Shown here piece after piece: positions 20,905 to 30,804 of a DNA stretch of 64,000 bases. Positions within the stretch are counted from its first letter, which is position 1. The number at the start of each line of letters is the position of its first letter. The translations under genes and the position numbers were made by a program. Under the pieces are notes generated by a model. The model was not told the origin of the DNA. It ran no database searches and worked only from the letters and a program-made list of their open reading frames with translations. The stretch comes from Methanobacterium subterraneum (lineage in GTDB: Archaea; Methanobacteriota; Methanobacteria; Methanobacteriales; Methanobacteriaceae): contig NZ_CP017768.1 in the NCBI RefSeq assembly GCF_002813695.1, positions 2,349,501-2,413,500 of the forward strand, read 5' to 3'.

Positions 20905-21696
20905 TTATCTGCTGGTTTTGGACTTTTTACCTGCAAATACTAGCTCTTTAACTTTTTCCAGGATATATGGAGTTTGCATGATGCTACTTCCCACCAAAAT
21001 CGCATCAACTCCCAGTTTAGATAGGAATTTCACGTCTTCTGGGCTTTGAACCCCACTTTCAGATACCTGGGTGATATCGGATGGCACCAGACTGGCTAGT
21101 TTCTCGGTTCTTCCCAGGTCAATCTTAAAGTTATTGAAGTCACGATTGTTTATTCCTATTATCTCTGCTCCAGATTTAATGGCCATATTTATTTCTTTTT
21201 GATTTTTACATTCCACCAGTGCATCTAGATCCAAGTAGTTACATAGTTCAATCCCTTCTCTGATATCAGGATATAAATCTGCCATTAAAAGAACAGCACT
21301 TGCACCGTAGGCCCGTGCTTCATAGATCTGGTAGGGATCCAGTATGAAATCCTTACGGAGTAGTGGAAGTCTGGTTATTCTGCAGGCCAGTTTCAGATTG
21401 TCAATGTTGCTTTTGAAAAATGATTCCTCAGTTAACACACTGACAGCACTGGCTCCTCCTTCTTCAAAGAGGGGCACCACATCCCCCACAGTGAGCTGGC
21501 TGATTTCACCCATGGAAGGGGATGCTGGTTTGTACTCTGAGATAATGGAAACATCCTCTTCCCTATTTAAGGATTTTCTAAAATCTGTGCGAAGTTTCAC
21601 CCGTTTAATATTTTCTTTCAAATCAGCCAGGGGCTGGTATTTCTTCCTGATCTCCAGGACTCTCTTCCTTTCTGAAATTATACTGTTGAATTTCAT
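20905..21696 (-). CDS. trpC: Indole-3-glycerol phosphate synthase
   Basis: TrpC closes the indole ring, releasing CO2. The 263-residue barrel shows the family signature PLLRKDFILDPYQ (catalytic Lys), the Glu of DALVECKN, the IGINNRDF strand and the phosphate-binding VSESGVQSPED. Its ATG overlaps the trpG stop by a few bases, so the genes are coupled. Length is normal and there is no fusion with TrpF. Confidence 0.96.
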   Translation of the reverse strand: MKFNSIISERKRVLEIRKKYQPLADLKENIKRVKLRTDFRKSLNREEDVSIISEYKPASPSMGEISQLTVGDVVPLFEEGGASAVSVLTEESFFKSNIDNLKLACRITRLPLLRKDFILDPYQIYEARAYGASAVLLMADLYPDIREGIELCNYLDLDALVECKNQKEINMAIKSGAEIIGINNRDFNNFKIDLGRTEKLASLVPSDITQVSESGVQSPEDVKFLSKLGVDAILVGSSIMQTPYILEKVKELVFAGKKSKTSR

Positions 21697-22267
21697 GAAA
21701 CTTCCATCTCCAGGAAATTTTTCATGATCTTCCGACCATCACTGGTTCCAATGGACTCTGGGTGGAACTGAAGACCGAATATGGGATAATCATGGTGTTT
21801 AATGGCCATTATCATCCCATCATCTGTCTCTGCCAGTATATCCATGGAAGCTGGTGTACTATCCCTTTTACACACCAGGGAATGGTATCGTGCTGCCTGG
21901 AGAGGACTTTTAACCCCTTGGAACATGCCTGAATTTTGATGATGTATTAATGTTTTCTTTCCATGAACAGGTTCAATATAGGTGATTTCGCCACCAAAGG
22001 CGGTGAAAATTCCCTGATGTCCAAGGCAAACTCCCAGAACTGGAATATCCTGACCTATCTCCAGGATGGTTGCTCTGGAAACTCCAAAGTCCCGTTGGTT
22101 TTCAGGATTTCCCGGGCCAGGGGATATGATTATCTGTGAAGGTTCGAGCTCTCGTATTTCTTCCACGGTTATTTCATCATTCCTAAAAACACGAATGTCT
22201 TTTTCAAATTCTCCCACCAATTGATATAGGTTATAGGTGAAAGAATCGTAGTTATCAATTATCAGTA

Positions 22268-22271
<4 letters not shown>
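21693..22271 (-). CDS. trpG: Anthranilate synthase, glutamine amidotransferase subunit
   Basis: TrpG supplies ammonia from glutamine to TrpE. The 192-residue class I amidotransferase has the oxyanion loop SPGPGNP, the catalytic Cys in VLGVCLGHQG and the His/Glu pair in LQFHPESIGT. The adjacent trpE makes TrpG rather than PabA the right call, though such subunits can be shared with p-aminobenzoate synthesis. The start overlaps the trpE stop (ATGA-type), as expected for equimolar subunits. Confidence 0.95.
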
Positions 22272-23659
<1,388 letters not shown>

Positions 23660-23687
23660 AATTAGTCACTGACACTCCTATACTTCA

Positions 23688-23715
23688 TTGTACTATTTAA
23701 ATCTTTATAGTACAA
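23688..23715. promoter_or_regulatory. Inverted-repeat operator between trpE and trpY
   Basis: Perfect 9-bp arms TTGTACTAT (23688-23696) and ATAGTACAA (23707-23715) surround a 10-nt spacer. They overlap the A/T-rich TATA-like element of the trpE promoter (TTTAAATAG on the minus strand). Each arm contains TGTAC, close to the TGTACA TRP box bound by TrpY in Methanothermobacter. The position, 29-57 bp upstream of trpE and next to a TrpY-like gene, fits a repressor site. Confidence 0.7.
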
Positions 23716-23871
23716 ATATGCACATAAAACTAATTATATGGGCACTACCAAATTGAAGACTAGGTAAATTGAGTGAAAAAGTGAACTGAAGATGGATTAA
23801 AATGAAATTCATTATGAAAATATTTTAATTAAAATAAACGAATTGGAAAATATGGCCAGGGTGATTATTTC

Positions 23872-24375
23872 ATGTGGGATCGTATTAAACATAAATTTGA
23901 GAAATTCCCAGCTAGAATGGGAGTGGCCCGTAAGATAGTTGAGTTAGGTTTAAGGGTTGGTGAAAACGGGAAAATCTACTGTGGAGATGTGGAAGTCAGT
24001 GATGTGGCCCTTGCCCGGGGAACCGGTGTTGACCGCAGGTCCATCCGCTCCACAGTGGCAGTTATAATGGAAGACCCGGAACTGGCATCCATATTCAGGA
24101 ACATATTCCCTGCCGGTGCCCTACTGAAAAATGTGGCCAGTGAACTTGGTTTTGGAGTGGTGGAAATAGAAGCTCAGGCAGGTGCACCTGGAATTCTGGC
24201 TACTGCCACCCAATTAATAGCCCAGGAAAAAATCAGTATCAGGCAGGCCCATGCTGGAGATCCCGAACTGGAAGAAAACCCTAAACTAACCATAATAACC
24301 GAAAAACCAGTTAAGGGTGAGATGATCCAGGAATTTCTGAAAATACCTGGAGTCAAAAGAGTTTCTATCTATTAA
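23872..24375 (+). CDS. trpY: TrpY-like tryptophan-responsive regulator (COG2150, ACT domain)
   Basis: The 167-residue protein has an N-terminal helix-turn-helix (about 15-65, VARKIVELGLRVGENG then VSDVALARGTGVDRRSIRST). Its C-terminal part is ACT-like (about 85-167; GFGVVEIEAQAG, then an ending around IPGVKRVSIY). This is the architecture of TrpY, which in Methanothermobacter represses trpEGCFBAD and itself in response to tryptophan. It is divergent from trpE with the inverted repeat between them, the same arrangement. It could also be a broader amino-acid regulator of the same family. A GGTGAT Shine-Dalgarno lies 6-7 nt before the ATG. Confidence 0.85.
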   Translation: MWDRIKHKFEKFPARMGVARKIVELGLRVGENGKIYCGDVEVSDVALARGTGVDRRSIRSTVAVIMEDPELASIFRNIFPAGALLKNVASELGFGVVEIEAQAGAPGILATATQLIAQEKISIRQAHAGDPELEENPKLTIITEKPVKGEMIQEFLKIPGVKRVSIY

Positions 24376-24491
24376 TAATATAATCTTTCCAATGTTTAAT
24401 GTCAAAAAATAGTAAAAAAGAAATTATTATTTAAAAAGAATCATTCACTGGAATCTGGGTATTTAGGCAGATCCACCTAATATATGATTAT

Positions 24492-24754
<263 letters not shown>

Positions 24755-24966
24755 ATTTTATTTAAAGAGCCAATTATCGGCTTTTAATAATTATAATCCG
24801 CTAGTCTATAGTTCTAATTAATTTATACTAAGTAGTATTAAACTAAGCAGTTTTTAGATTACTCAGAATAGTTTTAGTTATTTTAATAGATTATCATCAC
24901 CATATAAATATCTTGGGGCCAACAAAATTTATCTGATTATAAAAAAGGTTTTTGGGGTTTGGAGAA

Positions 24967-26265
24967 ATGAAACTAGTGATTATTGGAGGAGGGCCAGCCG
25001 GTCGCAGCGCAGCAATGGAAGCAGCACAACTAGGGGCAGAAGTCACCCTGATTGAAAGGGAACATATCGGGGGGACCTGCCTCCATGAAGGATGTATGGT
25101 GGTCTGCGGACTCAACGATGTGGTATGTTTCCATGAAGATTCAAAAAAATATAAACAAATGGGCATAATCTCCGAACAACACTGTATTAATTATTCCCAG
25201 ATTGCTGAGGGGATAAAAAAAGTCACTGGGAAGATAGAGGCTGTTTTAAAACATGAAACTCGCCAATCAGGGGCGGAAATTGTGTTCGGTGAAGCCAGTA
25301 TTAAAGAGGGCATAGTGGAAGTCAATGGGGGGAATTATCTTTATGATAAACTCTTAATCGCCACTGGCTCCCGACCATCCATACCTCCCATCCCGGGTGT
25401 TGAACATGCTATAACCTATAAAGATGTTCTAGACTTTGATGAGGTTCCCGAGAAGTTTAACATAGTGGGAAGTGGGGTGATTGCCGCAGAATTTGCAGGA
25501 ATATTCTCATCCCTGGGTAGTCAAGTTAAAATTCTATGCCGAAACCAGTTTCTCAGTAATGTTGATCCTGAAATTAAAAATTACGTGGCCGAACACCTCC
25601 TACGGGATGTAGAGATTCAGGAAAAAGTACAAGTGCAGGAAATAAGTCCGGAAGGAGCATCCACTTCCAATGGTCCGGTGGAGGGGGTAGTGTTCTTGGC
25701 CACAGGCATGACTCCCAACTCAGAAATTGCTCACAAGTTAGTTAAAACCGGACCTAAAGGAGAAATAGTAGTCAATGAACAGATGAGAACCAGCAATCCC
25801 TCCATATATGCTGCAGGGGATGTGGTGGGCACGGTGGGTAACACCCCGGTGGCCCGTATGGAAGGGGTGGTTGCCGCCAGAAATGCCTGTGATATAGCAG
25901 CTACCATGGACTACCGACTGATACCCCAATCTTTAACTCTCTACTATCCAGTGAGTTTCCTGGACTCTGGAGTCCAAAAGTCAGAAAATGATTTCGACGT
26001 GCGTATACGTGGCTCAGCAGGCCCAGGATCATTCTGGCAGGTTCTTGATGGGGAAACTGGATTCACCAAGATCTCATCTGACCTTGAAACTGGTGATGTA
26101 ACCAGGGTTGCTTCAATTTCTCCCTCCTCCCGTACTAGCATTCCCTATCTGGCCAAAATGATCAAAGATGGATACAAAACCGCAGATTTCGATGATTTCA
26201 TTGAAACTCATCCATCAACTGATGCCATTTACAAATTATTACATTTTTTAGCAAAGTATGGCTGA
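24967..26265 (+). CDS. FAD-dependent pyridine nucleotide-disulfide oxidoreductase
   Basis: The protein belongs to the dihydrolipoamide dehydrogenase / mercuric reductase fold class. It has FAD-binding VIIGGGPAGRSAA at the N-terminus, an active-site disulfide GGTCLHEGC (CxxxxC), a second GxGxxA nucleotide loop (IVGSGVIAAEFAG), the ATG motif FLATGMTPNSE, and an FAD-ribose motif YAAGDVVG. The C-terminal dimerisation region ends in ETHPSTDAIY, where the related enzymes have a His-Pro-Thr active-site base. Its substrate (a lipoyl group, a thiol cofactor or a metal) is unknown. I start at ATG 24967 because the frame's first start (TTG 24952) adds only MGFGE. A TATA-like CATATAAATATC lies at about 24900-24911. 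Confidence 0.88.
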   Translation: MKLVIIGGGPAGRSAAMEAAQLGAEVTLIEREHIGGTCLHEGCMVVCGLNDVVCFHEDSKKYKQMGIISEQHCINYSQIAEGIKKVTGKIEAVLKHETRQSGAEIVFGEASIKEGIVEVNGGNYLYDKLLIATGSRPSIPPIPGVEHAITYKDVLDFDEVPEKFNIVGSGVIAAEFAGIFSSLGSQVKILCRNQFLSNVDPEIKNYVAEHLLRDVEIQEKVQVQEISPEGASTSNGPVEGVVFLATGMTPNSEIAHKLVKTGPKGEIVVNEQMRTSNPSIYAAGDVVGTVGNTPVARMEGVVAARNACDIAATMDYRLIPQSLTLYYPVSFLDSGVQKSENDFDVRIRGSAGPGSFWQVLDGETGFTKISSDLETGDVTRVASISPSSRTSIPYLAKMIKDGYKTADFDDFIETHPSTDAIYKLLHFLAKYG

Positions 26266-26441
26266 AATACTCGCAAAATCGTTTTTAGATAACAAATGTC
26301 ATTTTAAACGAAGGTGATTTTGAAGGAGTTAATAAAATTCAATTAAAATTCTATTAAAAGAAGATATGGTTATTTAAATCGGATTTATGAATAACTGTGA
26401 TAAATATTCAATTTATCACTCATTAACCGGATTTATCATCA

Positions 26442-27497
26442 TTAACTTGGTTTATCATTCATTCTATCATATATCACACTGGCTATGTTGTCTGAAGCAT
26501 TTAAAACATCTTCACTGTATTTAAGGGCATTTCCCTTAAGTTCGTCCAGTTTGTTAAAGGCGGCACTGGTGACTTGGGCGATATCCTCCAGATCACTTTC
26601 CAGGATTGCTCCCTTAAATATCGCTGCCAAGTTATGGTAACGTCCGTATTTAACTCCCAAAAGGGCGATGATGGGTAACTGGCAGGCAATGGCTTCCTGG
26701 ATCATCATACCATCATCAGTGAGAACTGCCAAATCCACCACCTTGTAAAGATCCCGGATCCAGTCAATGTACTCCAGGTAGATGATATTATCTCCCGTAA
26801 GATGTTCCCGGTATTCTTCTTCTAGTGGAGCTCCAACCACCAAGATATTGGCATTTATACCACTTTTACCAAGTGCTGCTGCGCCAAGGGCCATTTTTTC
26901 AAATAGAGTGGAACCAGATGATAAAAGAATTGTAGGAAGGGTTTCATCAAATTCTGGGGGCAATAGTTCCAGTGCCCTTTCCTTATCGCCCACGATTATA
27001 GAGGGATCTACCGGTGAATAAGCTTTATGGATGTTTTTATCATCCAGTTCCATCTGGAACAGGTTGGATTCTGGTAGAGCCACAGTGGTGGTTATCCTGG
27101 TGCATACCCTGGCATCTGTTGGGGTAATTAGAATACCCACTGATGGGGTGCTGGCCATTTTAGCCCCTAAACAGCCTACTACTGCCCCACCACCAATAAC
27201 ACCCACCACAACTTGGGGATTTACCTTTCTTATAAGACGGGCGGCTTCCACAGTAGCTTTTGAAGTTTTAACTGCGGCTTTAGCCAGGTTTTTCCGGGTG
27301 GCAGCATGGCCGCCTGCCTGAGGGATGCTGATTTTATACCAGGATAAGTTGTTTTTTTTGAGCAACAAGCCCGTTGCACTGTGATCCAATGCAAATTCGC
27401 ATTCAACACCATATTTTTCAAGGGCACGGGCAATGTTAAGGGCAGTGACCGCATCTCCACCTATTCCTCTTCCAGTAACTATAAATAATGCCTTCAT
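26442..27497 (-). CDS. MurG-like GT-B glycosyltransferase
   Basis: The 351-residue protein looks like a GT-B glycosyltransferase related to MurG/UDP-GlcNAc transferases. The N-terminal Rossmann half has GRGIGGDAVTALNIARALE and VVVGVIGGGAVVGCLGAKMA. The C-terminal donor-binding half has LLSSGSTLFEKM and DDGMMIQEAIACQLPIIAL, where the MurG family has its GG-AxT-E-L region. In a Methanobacteriales genome a role in pseudomurein or surface-glycan assembly is plausible, but no wall genes adjoin it; the MraY-like gene is about 8.4 kb away. The Shine-Dalgarno is weak. Confidence 0.7.
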   Translation of the reverse strand: MKALFIVTGRGIGGDAVTALNIARALEKYGVECEFALDHSATGLLLKKNNLSWYKISIPQAGGHAATRKNLAKAAVKTSKATVEAARLIRKVNPQVVVGVIGGGAVVGCLGAKMASTPSVGILITPTDARVCTRITTTVALPESNLFQMELDDKNIHKAYSPVDPSIIVGDKERALELLPPEFDETLPTILLSSGSTLFEKMALGAAALGKSGINANILVVGAPLEEEYREHLTGDNIIYLEYIDWIRDLYKVVDLAVLTDDGMMIQEAIACQLPIIALLGVKYGRYHNLAAIFKGAILESDLEDIAQVTSAAFNKLDELKGNALKYSEDVLNASDNIASVIYDRMNDKPS

Positions 27498-27667
27498 TTT
27501 CTAACCATTTCTTATTATGAAATTTAGGTTGTAACCTGAAATATGGGATAATATCTAATGAAATTGAATGTGTGTTTTTTGAAAATCAATTGTTTTTAAT
27601 GCAGTTTGGTTTTCATTTTTATTGTAATTTTGTTTCAAGTTAATTATGGTTTGATTGTCTCAAATAT

Positions 27668-28467
27668 TTAAAATCTGTTGGGACTAAAGTTAGGGCTGAA
27701 AAAATCCATACTCCATATGAAATCATACATTCCAGTTATGGTTTCAATAAATTCTTCGTACTGATTCCAGATGCAAATAGCAGTTTCAGATAGGGCAACA
27801 TCTCCAGATAGTTTGCAGAAAGCAATAAGCATCTCCTCCTGATCCCGAACCACCAGTTTTATGTAGGGAACAGGGAAGAATTTAAGCTCCACTGGCAATT
27901 CTTTCATAATTTCCATGGTAGTTACTTCCACATCATCCACTTTACATATAGGGGCAGTAAGTATCCGAGTTTTAACCCCCTCTTTAAAGGTTTCTGGAGG
28001 GCTTCTTTGAGTTGTGGAGGTTCACTTGGGAACATGAGACCGCCCATTATGAAAAGGGATTCTTTGGCACGGGATATTATCTCTAGCTCCTTATTAACTA
28101 TCTTATCAGGGCCATGCAGGATCCAGATTGGGGCTGGAACATTGGGGATCTGGCTTTCATAAAGCACATTCAACTCTGACTCAGCCCTTTCCATTTTCTT
28201 TTTAATCTCATTTTTATTCCTCTTAAAAACTTCATGGGGAGGGATCACAGTGAAGGTTAAGGGTTTTCCCTTACCTATTTCCAAAAAGCCCTTATTGTCC
28301 AGGCTTTTGAGAATATTGTAAATTCTGGATCGTGGCACCTGGGAGGCTTGACTAATTTCGGTGGCTGTTCCGGATATAATTGAGTTTAAGGCCACATATG
28401 TTCGAGTTTCGTAATCTGTGAGTCCTAAAGTCTTTAATGCTTCTAGTGTTTCTCTGCTTACTCCCAT
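27668..28467 (-). pseudogene. TrmB-family transcriptional regulator, frameshifted
   Basis: Two minus-strand frames make one TrmB-like regulator. The N-terminal part (28467 to 27922) has the TrmB winged helix (LGLTDYETRTYVAL, then ATEISQASQVPRSRIYNILKSL). Its end becomes nonsense (KPLKRGLKLGYLLPLY). In another frame the sequence continues sensibly from about 27993 to 27668 (FKEGVKTRILTAPICKVDDVEV, read in part as TRILTAPICKVDDVEVTT). One missing base near 27990-27994, next to an AAACCTTTAAA run, explains both. The rebuilt protein would be about 265 residues, the usual TrmB size. It may be a true pseudogene or a sequencing error. A good Shine-Dalgarno (GGTGAT) precedes the ATG. It is divergent from the ABC exporter. 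Confidence 0.8.
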
Positions 28468-28480
28468 GGAAAAATCACCT

Positions 28481-28549
28481 ACAAATTATCAATCTAATCC
28501 AAATTATCAATTTACAAAACATTAGTCTACTACAAATGATCAATCTAAT
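28481..28549. repeat. Three direct repeats upstream of the TrmB-like gene
   Basis: ACAAATTATCAATCTAAT (28481-28498), CAAATTATCAATTTAC (28500-28515) and ACAAATGATCAATCTAAT (28532-28549) are three near-identical 16-18 nt units. They lie in the 5' leader or at the start site of the minus-strand regulator; its TATA-like GAGTATAAAATG is near 28587-28598. A plus-strand TATA (AAATATATAAAAG, about 28609-28621) serves the ABC genes. The repeats are probable binding sites of this or another regulator. Confidence 0.55.
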
Positions 28550-28694
28550 TACTCGTAATGGATTATCACAAACTATATTTTGTTTCATTTTATACTCATT
28601 TAGTTACAAAATATATAAAAGCTTGCTGATCACACATGGATAACTGGTGAAATAAACTTTAAAATTAAGTGGACTATGTGACAGGGGCGAAACA

Positions 28695-29450
28695 ATGACT
28701 AAAGATTATGAACAGGCTATAGAAACCATGGAATTAACCAAAAGGTTCGGAAATTTCATTGCAGTTAATAATCTGGATTTAAAGGTGAAAAAAGGAGAAA
28801 TTTATGGTCTTTTAGGCCCCAATGGTGCTGGTAAAACCACACTCATTAAAATGCTGTGTAGCATCCTGAATCCCAGCACTGGGAGTGCCCGGGTTCTGGG
28901 GGAGCAGATACCAGATGGAAACATTGTATCTCGTATTGGTTACATGCCCCAGGAAACTGGTGTTTACTTGGACCTTACTGTGGATCAGAACCTTAATTTC
29001 TACGGCCGTGTTTTTAACCTAGATAAAAACGAAATAGAAAAAAGAAAAGATGAACTTTTGAAATTCGTGGCTCTGGGGGACTGGAAACATGAAATGGTGG
29101 AAAACCTCAGTGGGGGAATGAAACACCGGGTTTCCTTAGCCTGCACCCTCATACACCAACCCGAACTCCTGTTTCTGGACGAACCCACAGTAGGGGTGGA
29201 TCCTGAGCTTCGAGTGTCATTCTGGGATTATTTCTACCAGTTACGCCAGAAAGGAGTAACCATACTCATAACCACCCATTACATGGATGAAGCCCGAAAC
29301 TGTGACCGTATTGGATTCATGCAGCACGGTCATCTTATAGCTGAAGATGCACCCTTAAAACTCCTTGAGGAGAGTGGGAAAGATTCACTGGAGGATGCCT
29401 TCTTAGTGTTCTCCCGTCATGATGAAAATAGGATGAGGGGATTAAAATGA
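28695..29450 (+). CDS. ABC exporter ATP-binding protein
   Basis: This 251-residue ABC ATPase has Walker A (LLGPNGAGKTTLIK), Q-loop (YMPQETGVYLDL), signature (NLSGGMKHRVSLA), Walker B (LLFLDEPTVGVDP) and H-loop (ITTHYMDEA). It is of the DrrA/CcmA-like class used by ABC-2 exporters for drugs, lipids or antibiotics. The gene overlaps the permease gene by four bases (ATGA), so it is the first gene of a two-gene operon. It is divergent from the broken TrmB-like regulator, which may have controlled it. Confidence 0.93.
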   Translation: MTKDYEQAIETMELTKRFGNFIAVNNLDLKVKKGEIYGLLGPNGAGKTTLIKMLCSILNPSTGSARVLGEQIPDGNIVSRIGYMPQETGVYLDLTVDQNLNFYGRVFNLDKNEIEKRKDELLKFVALGDWKHEMVENLSGGMKHRVSLACTLIHQPELLFLDEPTVGVDPELRVSFWDYFYQLRQKGVTILITTHYMDEARNCDRIGFMQHGHLIAEDAPLKLLEESGKDSLEDAFLVFSRHDENRMRGLK

Positions 29451-30586
29451 AATTTTACCGTGTAATGGCGGTCAGCCGCCGTGTATTCCGCGATGTGGCC
29501 AATGATAAACGTAGTCTGGCCATGCTATTTTTGGCACCCATCTTTGCCATGTGCGTCTTTGGGATAGCCTTCAGTGGTGATGTGGAAGATGTGAATGTTA
29601 TAATCGTCAACCAGGACCAGGGATACACCCCGCCAATGGGAAACACCACCTACCTCTCACAAACCATAATCTCCAACCTGGATACTGGAGTTTTGAATAT
29701 TCAGAATATGCCTAATGTTGATGAAGCCCACCTGAAAGTGACTGATGGCAGTGCATCAGCAGTGATCATATTCCCGGAAAACTTCACCCAAGATGCTATG
29801 ATGGCCACTAAAAACCCATCATCCGGAACCACAGCGGAGATCATAATCCAGGGTGATGATACCATTACCAACATTAAAAATGCCATTCTCAAAACAGTCA
29901 GTGATGCCCTTACCAATACCATGTCAGATGAAGGAGTTAATCCAGCCCTTAAAATTACATCTGAACCAATTTATGGTCAGGATGCAGAGTTCATTGACTT
30001 CTTTGTACCGGGGATCCTGGCCTTTGTGGTGTACCTTCTCACCACCATACTAACCCTCATCACCTTCGTGGGGGAAAGGGCTAACGGAACCCTTGAAAGA
30101 GTCCTGGCCAGTCCAGTTACGGAAGGGGAAGTAGTAACAGGATACGCCATCACCTTCGGAACACTGGGTATCCTGCAAGTGGCCCTGTTACTGGTGATAG
30201 CAATTCTAGTCTTCAACATAATCGTGGTGGGAAACGTGCTACTGGCCTTCCTGGCAGTGGCTATCCTGGCAGTCACCTGCCAGGCATTGGGGATACTCCT
30301 CTCCAGCCTGGCTAAAAGACCGGAACAGGCAATACAATTCTTCCCTTTCGTGGTATTACCTGCATTTCTCCTTTCAGGAGTCTTTTGGCCGTTACAGGCA
30401 ATACCTGCCTGGTTAAGACCATTTTCTTATTTGGTGCCACCCACCTATGCTGTGGAAGCCTGCCGGGCAGTCATGCTCAAGGGATGGGGATTGGAGAAGA
30501 TATGGCCTGATCTAGCTGCTCTGGTACTATTCGCCATCCTATTTTTAGGTCTGGCAGTATGGTCTTTGAAACGAGGTAAAAAATAA
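29447..30586 (+). CDS. ABC-2 type exporter permease
   Basis: The 379-residue protein has one N-terminal transmembrane helix (about 25-45), then a large extracellular loop (about 45-180; includes VNVIIVNQDQGYTPP). A cluster of five membrane helices follows, with the ABC-2 signature region around LLSGVFWPLQAIPAWLRPFSYLVPPTY (read in part as FWPLQAIPAWLRPFSYLVPP). This is the ABC2_membrane_3 layout of drug or lipid exporters that function as homodimers with the ATPase just upstream. The substrate is unknown. It begins inside the end of the ATPase gene (translational coupling). The interval after it, up to the adhesin terminator, holds no gene. Confidence 0.92.
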   Translation: MKFYRVMAVSRRVFRDVANDKRSLAMLFLAPIFAMCVFGIAFSGDVEDVNVIIVNQDQGYTPPMGNTTYLSQTIISNLDTGVLNIQNMPNVDEAHLKVTDGSASAVIIFPENFTQDAMMATKNPSSGTTAEIIIQGDDTITNIKNAILKTVSDALTNTMSDEGVNPALKITSEPIYGQDAEFIDFFVPGILAFVVYLLTTILTLITFVGERANGTLERVLASPVTEGEVVTGYAITFGTLGILQVALLLVIAILVFNIIVVGNVLLAFLAVAILAVTCQALGILLSSLAKRPEQAIQFFPFVVLPAFLLSGVFWPLQAIPAWLRPFSYLVPPTYAVEACRAVMLKGWGLEKIWPDLAALVLFAILFLGLAVWSLKRGKK

Positions 30587-30773
30587 CAAAACCTTTACTT
30601 CTTTTCTTTATAATCTCCAAAACCTTCACCTTTTTCTTTAATCTCATTTTATTTTGTTTAAGAATTGGATGGTGGTGTTCCTGACATGTAAAAATTATAT
30701 ATATTAAGTTATCTGGTGAGAAAAGATCACAAAACAGATAATTCTCATTTTAATCTAAAAAAATAAGGGAAAA

Positions 30774-30789
30774 GGGGATAATTATCCCC
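30774..30789 (-). terminator. Palindromic terminator of the adhesin gene
   Basis: GGGGATAATTATCCCC is a perfect 16-nt palindrome just past the adhesin stop. On the minus strand it is followed by TTTTCCCTTATTTTTTT, as in a hairpin plus U-tract. Confidence 0.5.
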
Positions 30790-30804
30790 AAAATTGGTTT
30801 TTTC

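Noticed and set aside
23660..23871. A tryptophan leader peptide or attenuator before trpE
   Set aside because: No short frame with Trp codons or terminator hairpin is present; the inverted repeat at the promoter fits repression better.
24827..24851. ACTAAGTAGT / ACTAAGCAGT direct repeat upstream of the flavoprotein gene
   Set aside because: It is short, in AT-rich DNA and not at a clear promoter distance, so it may be chance.
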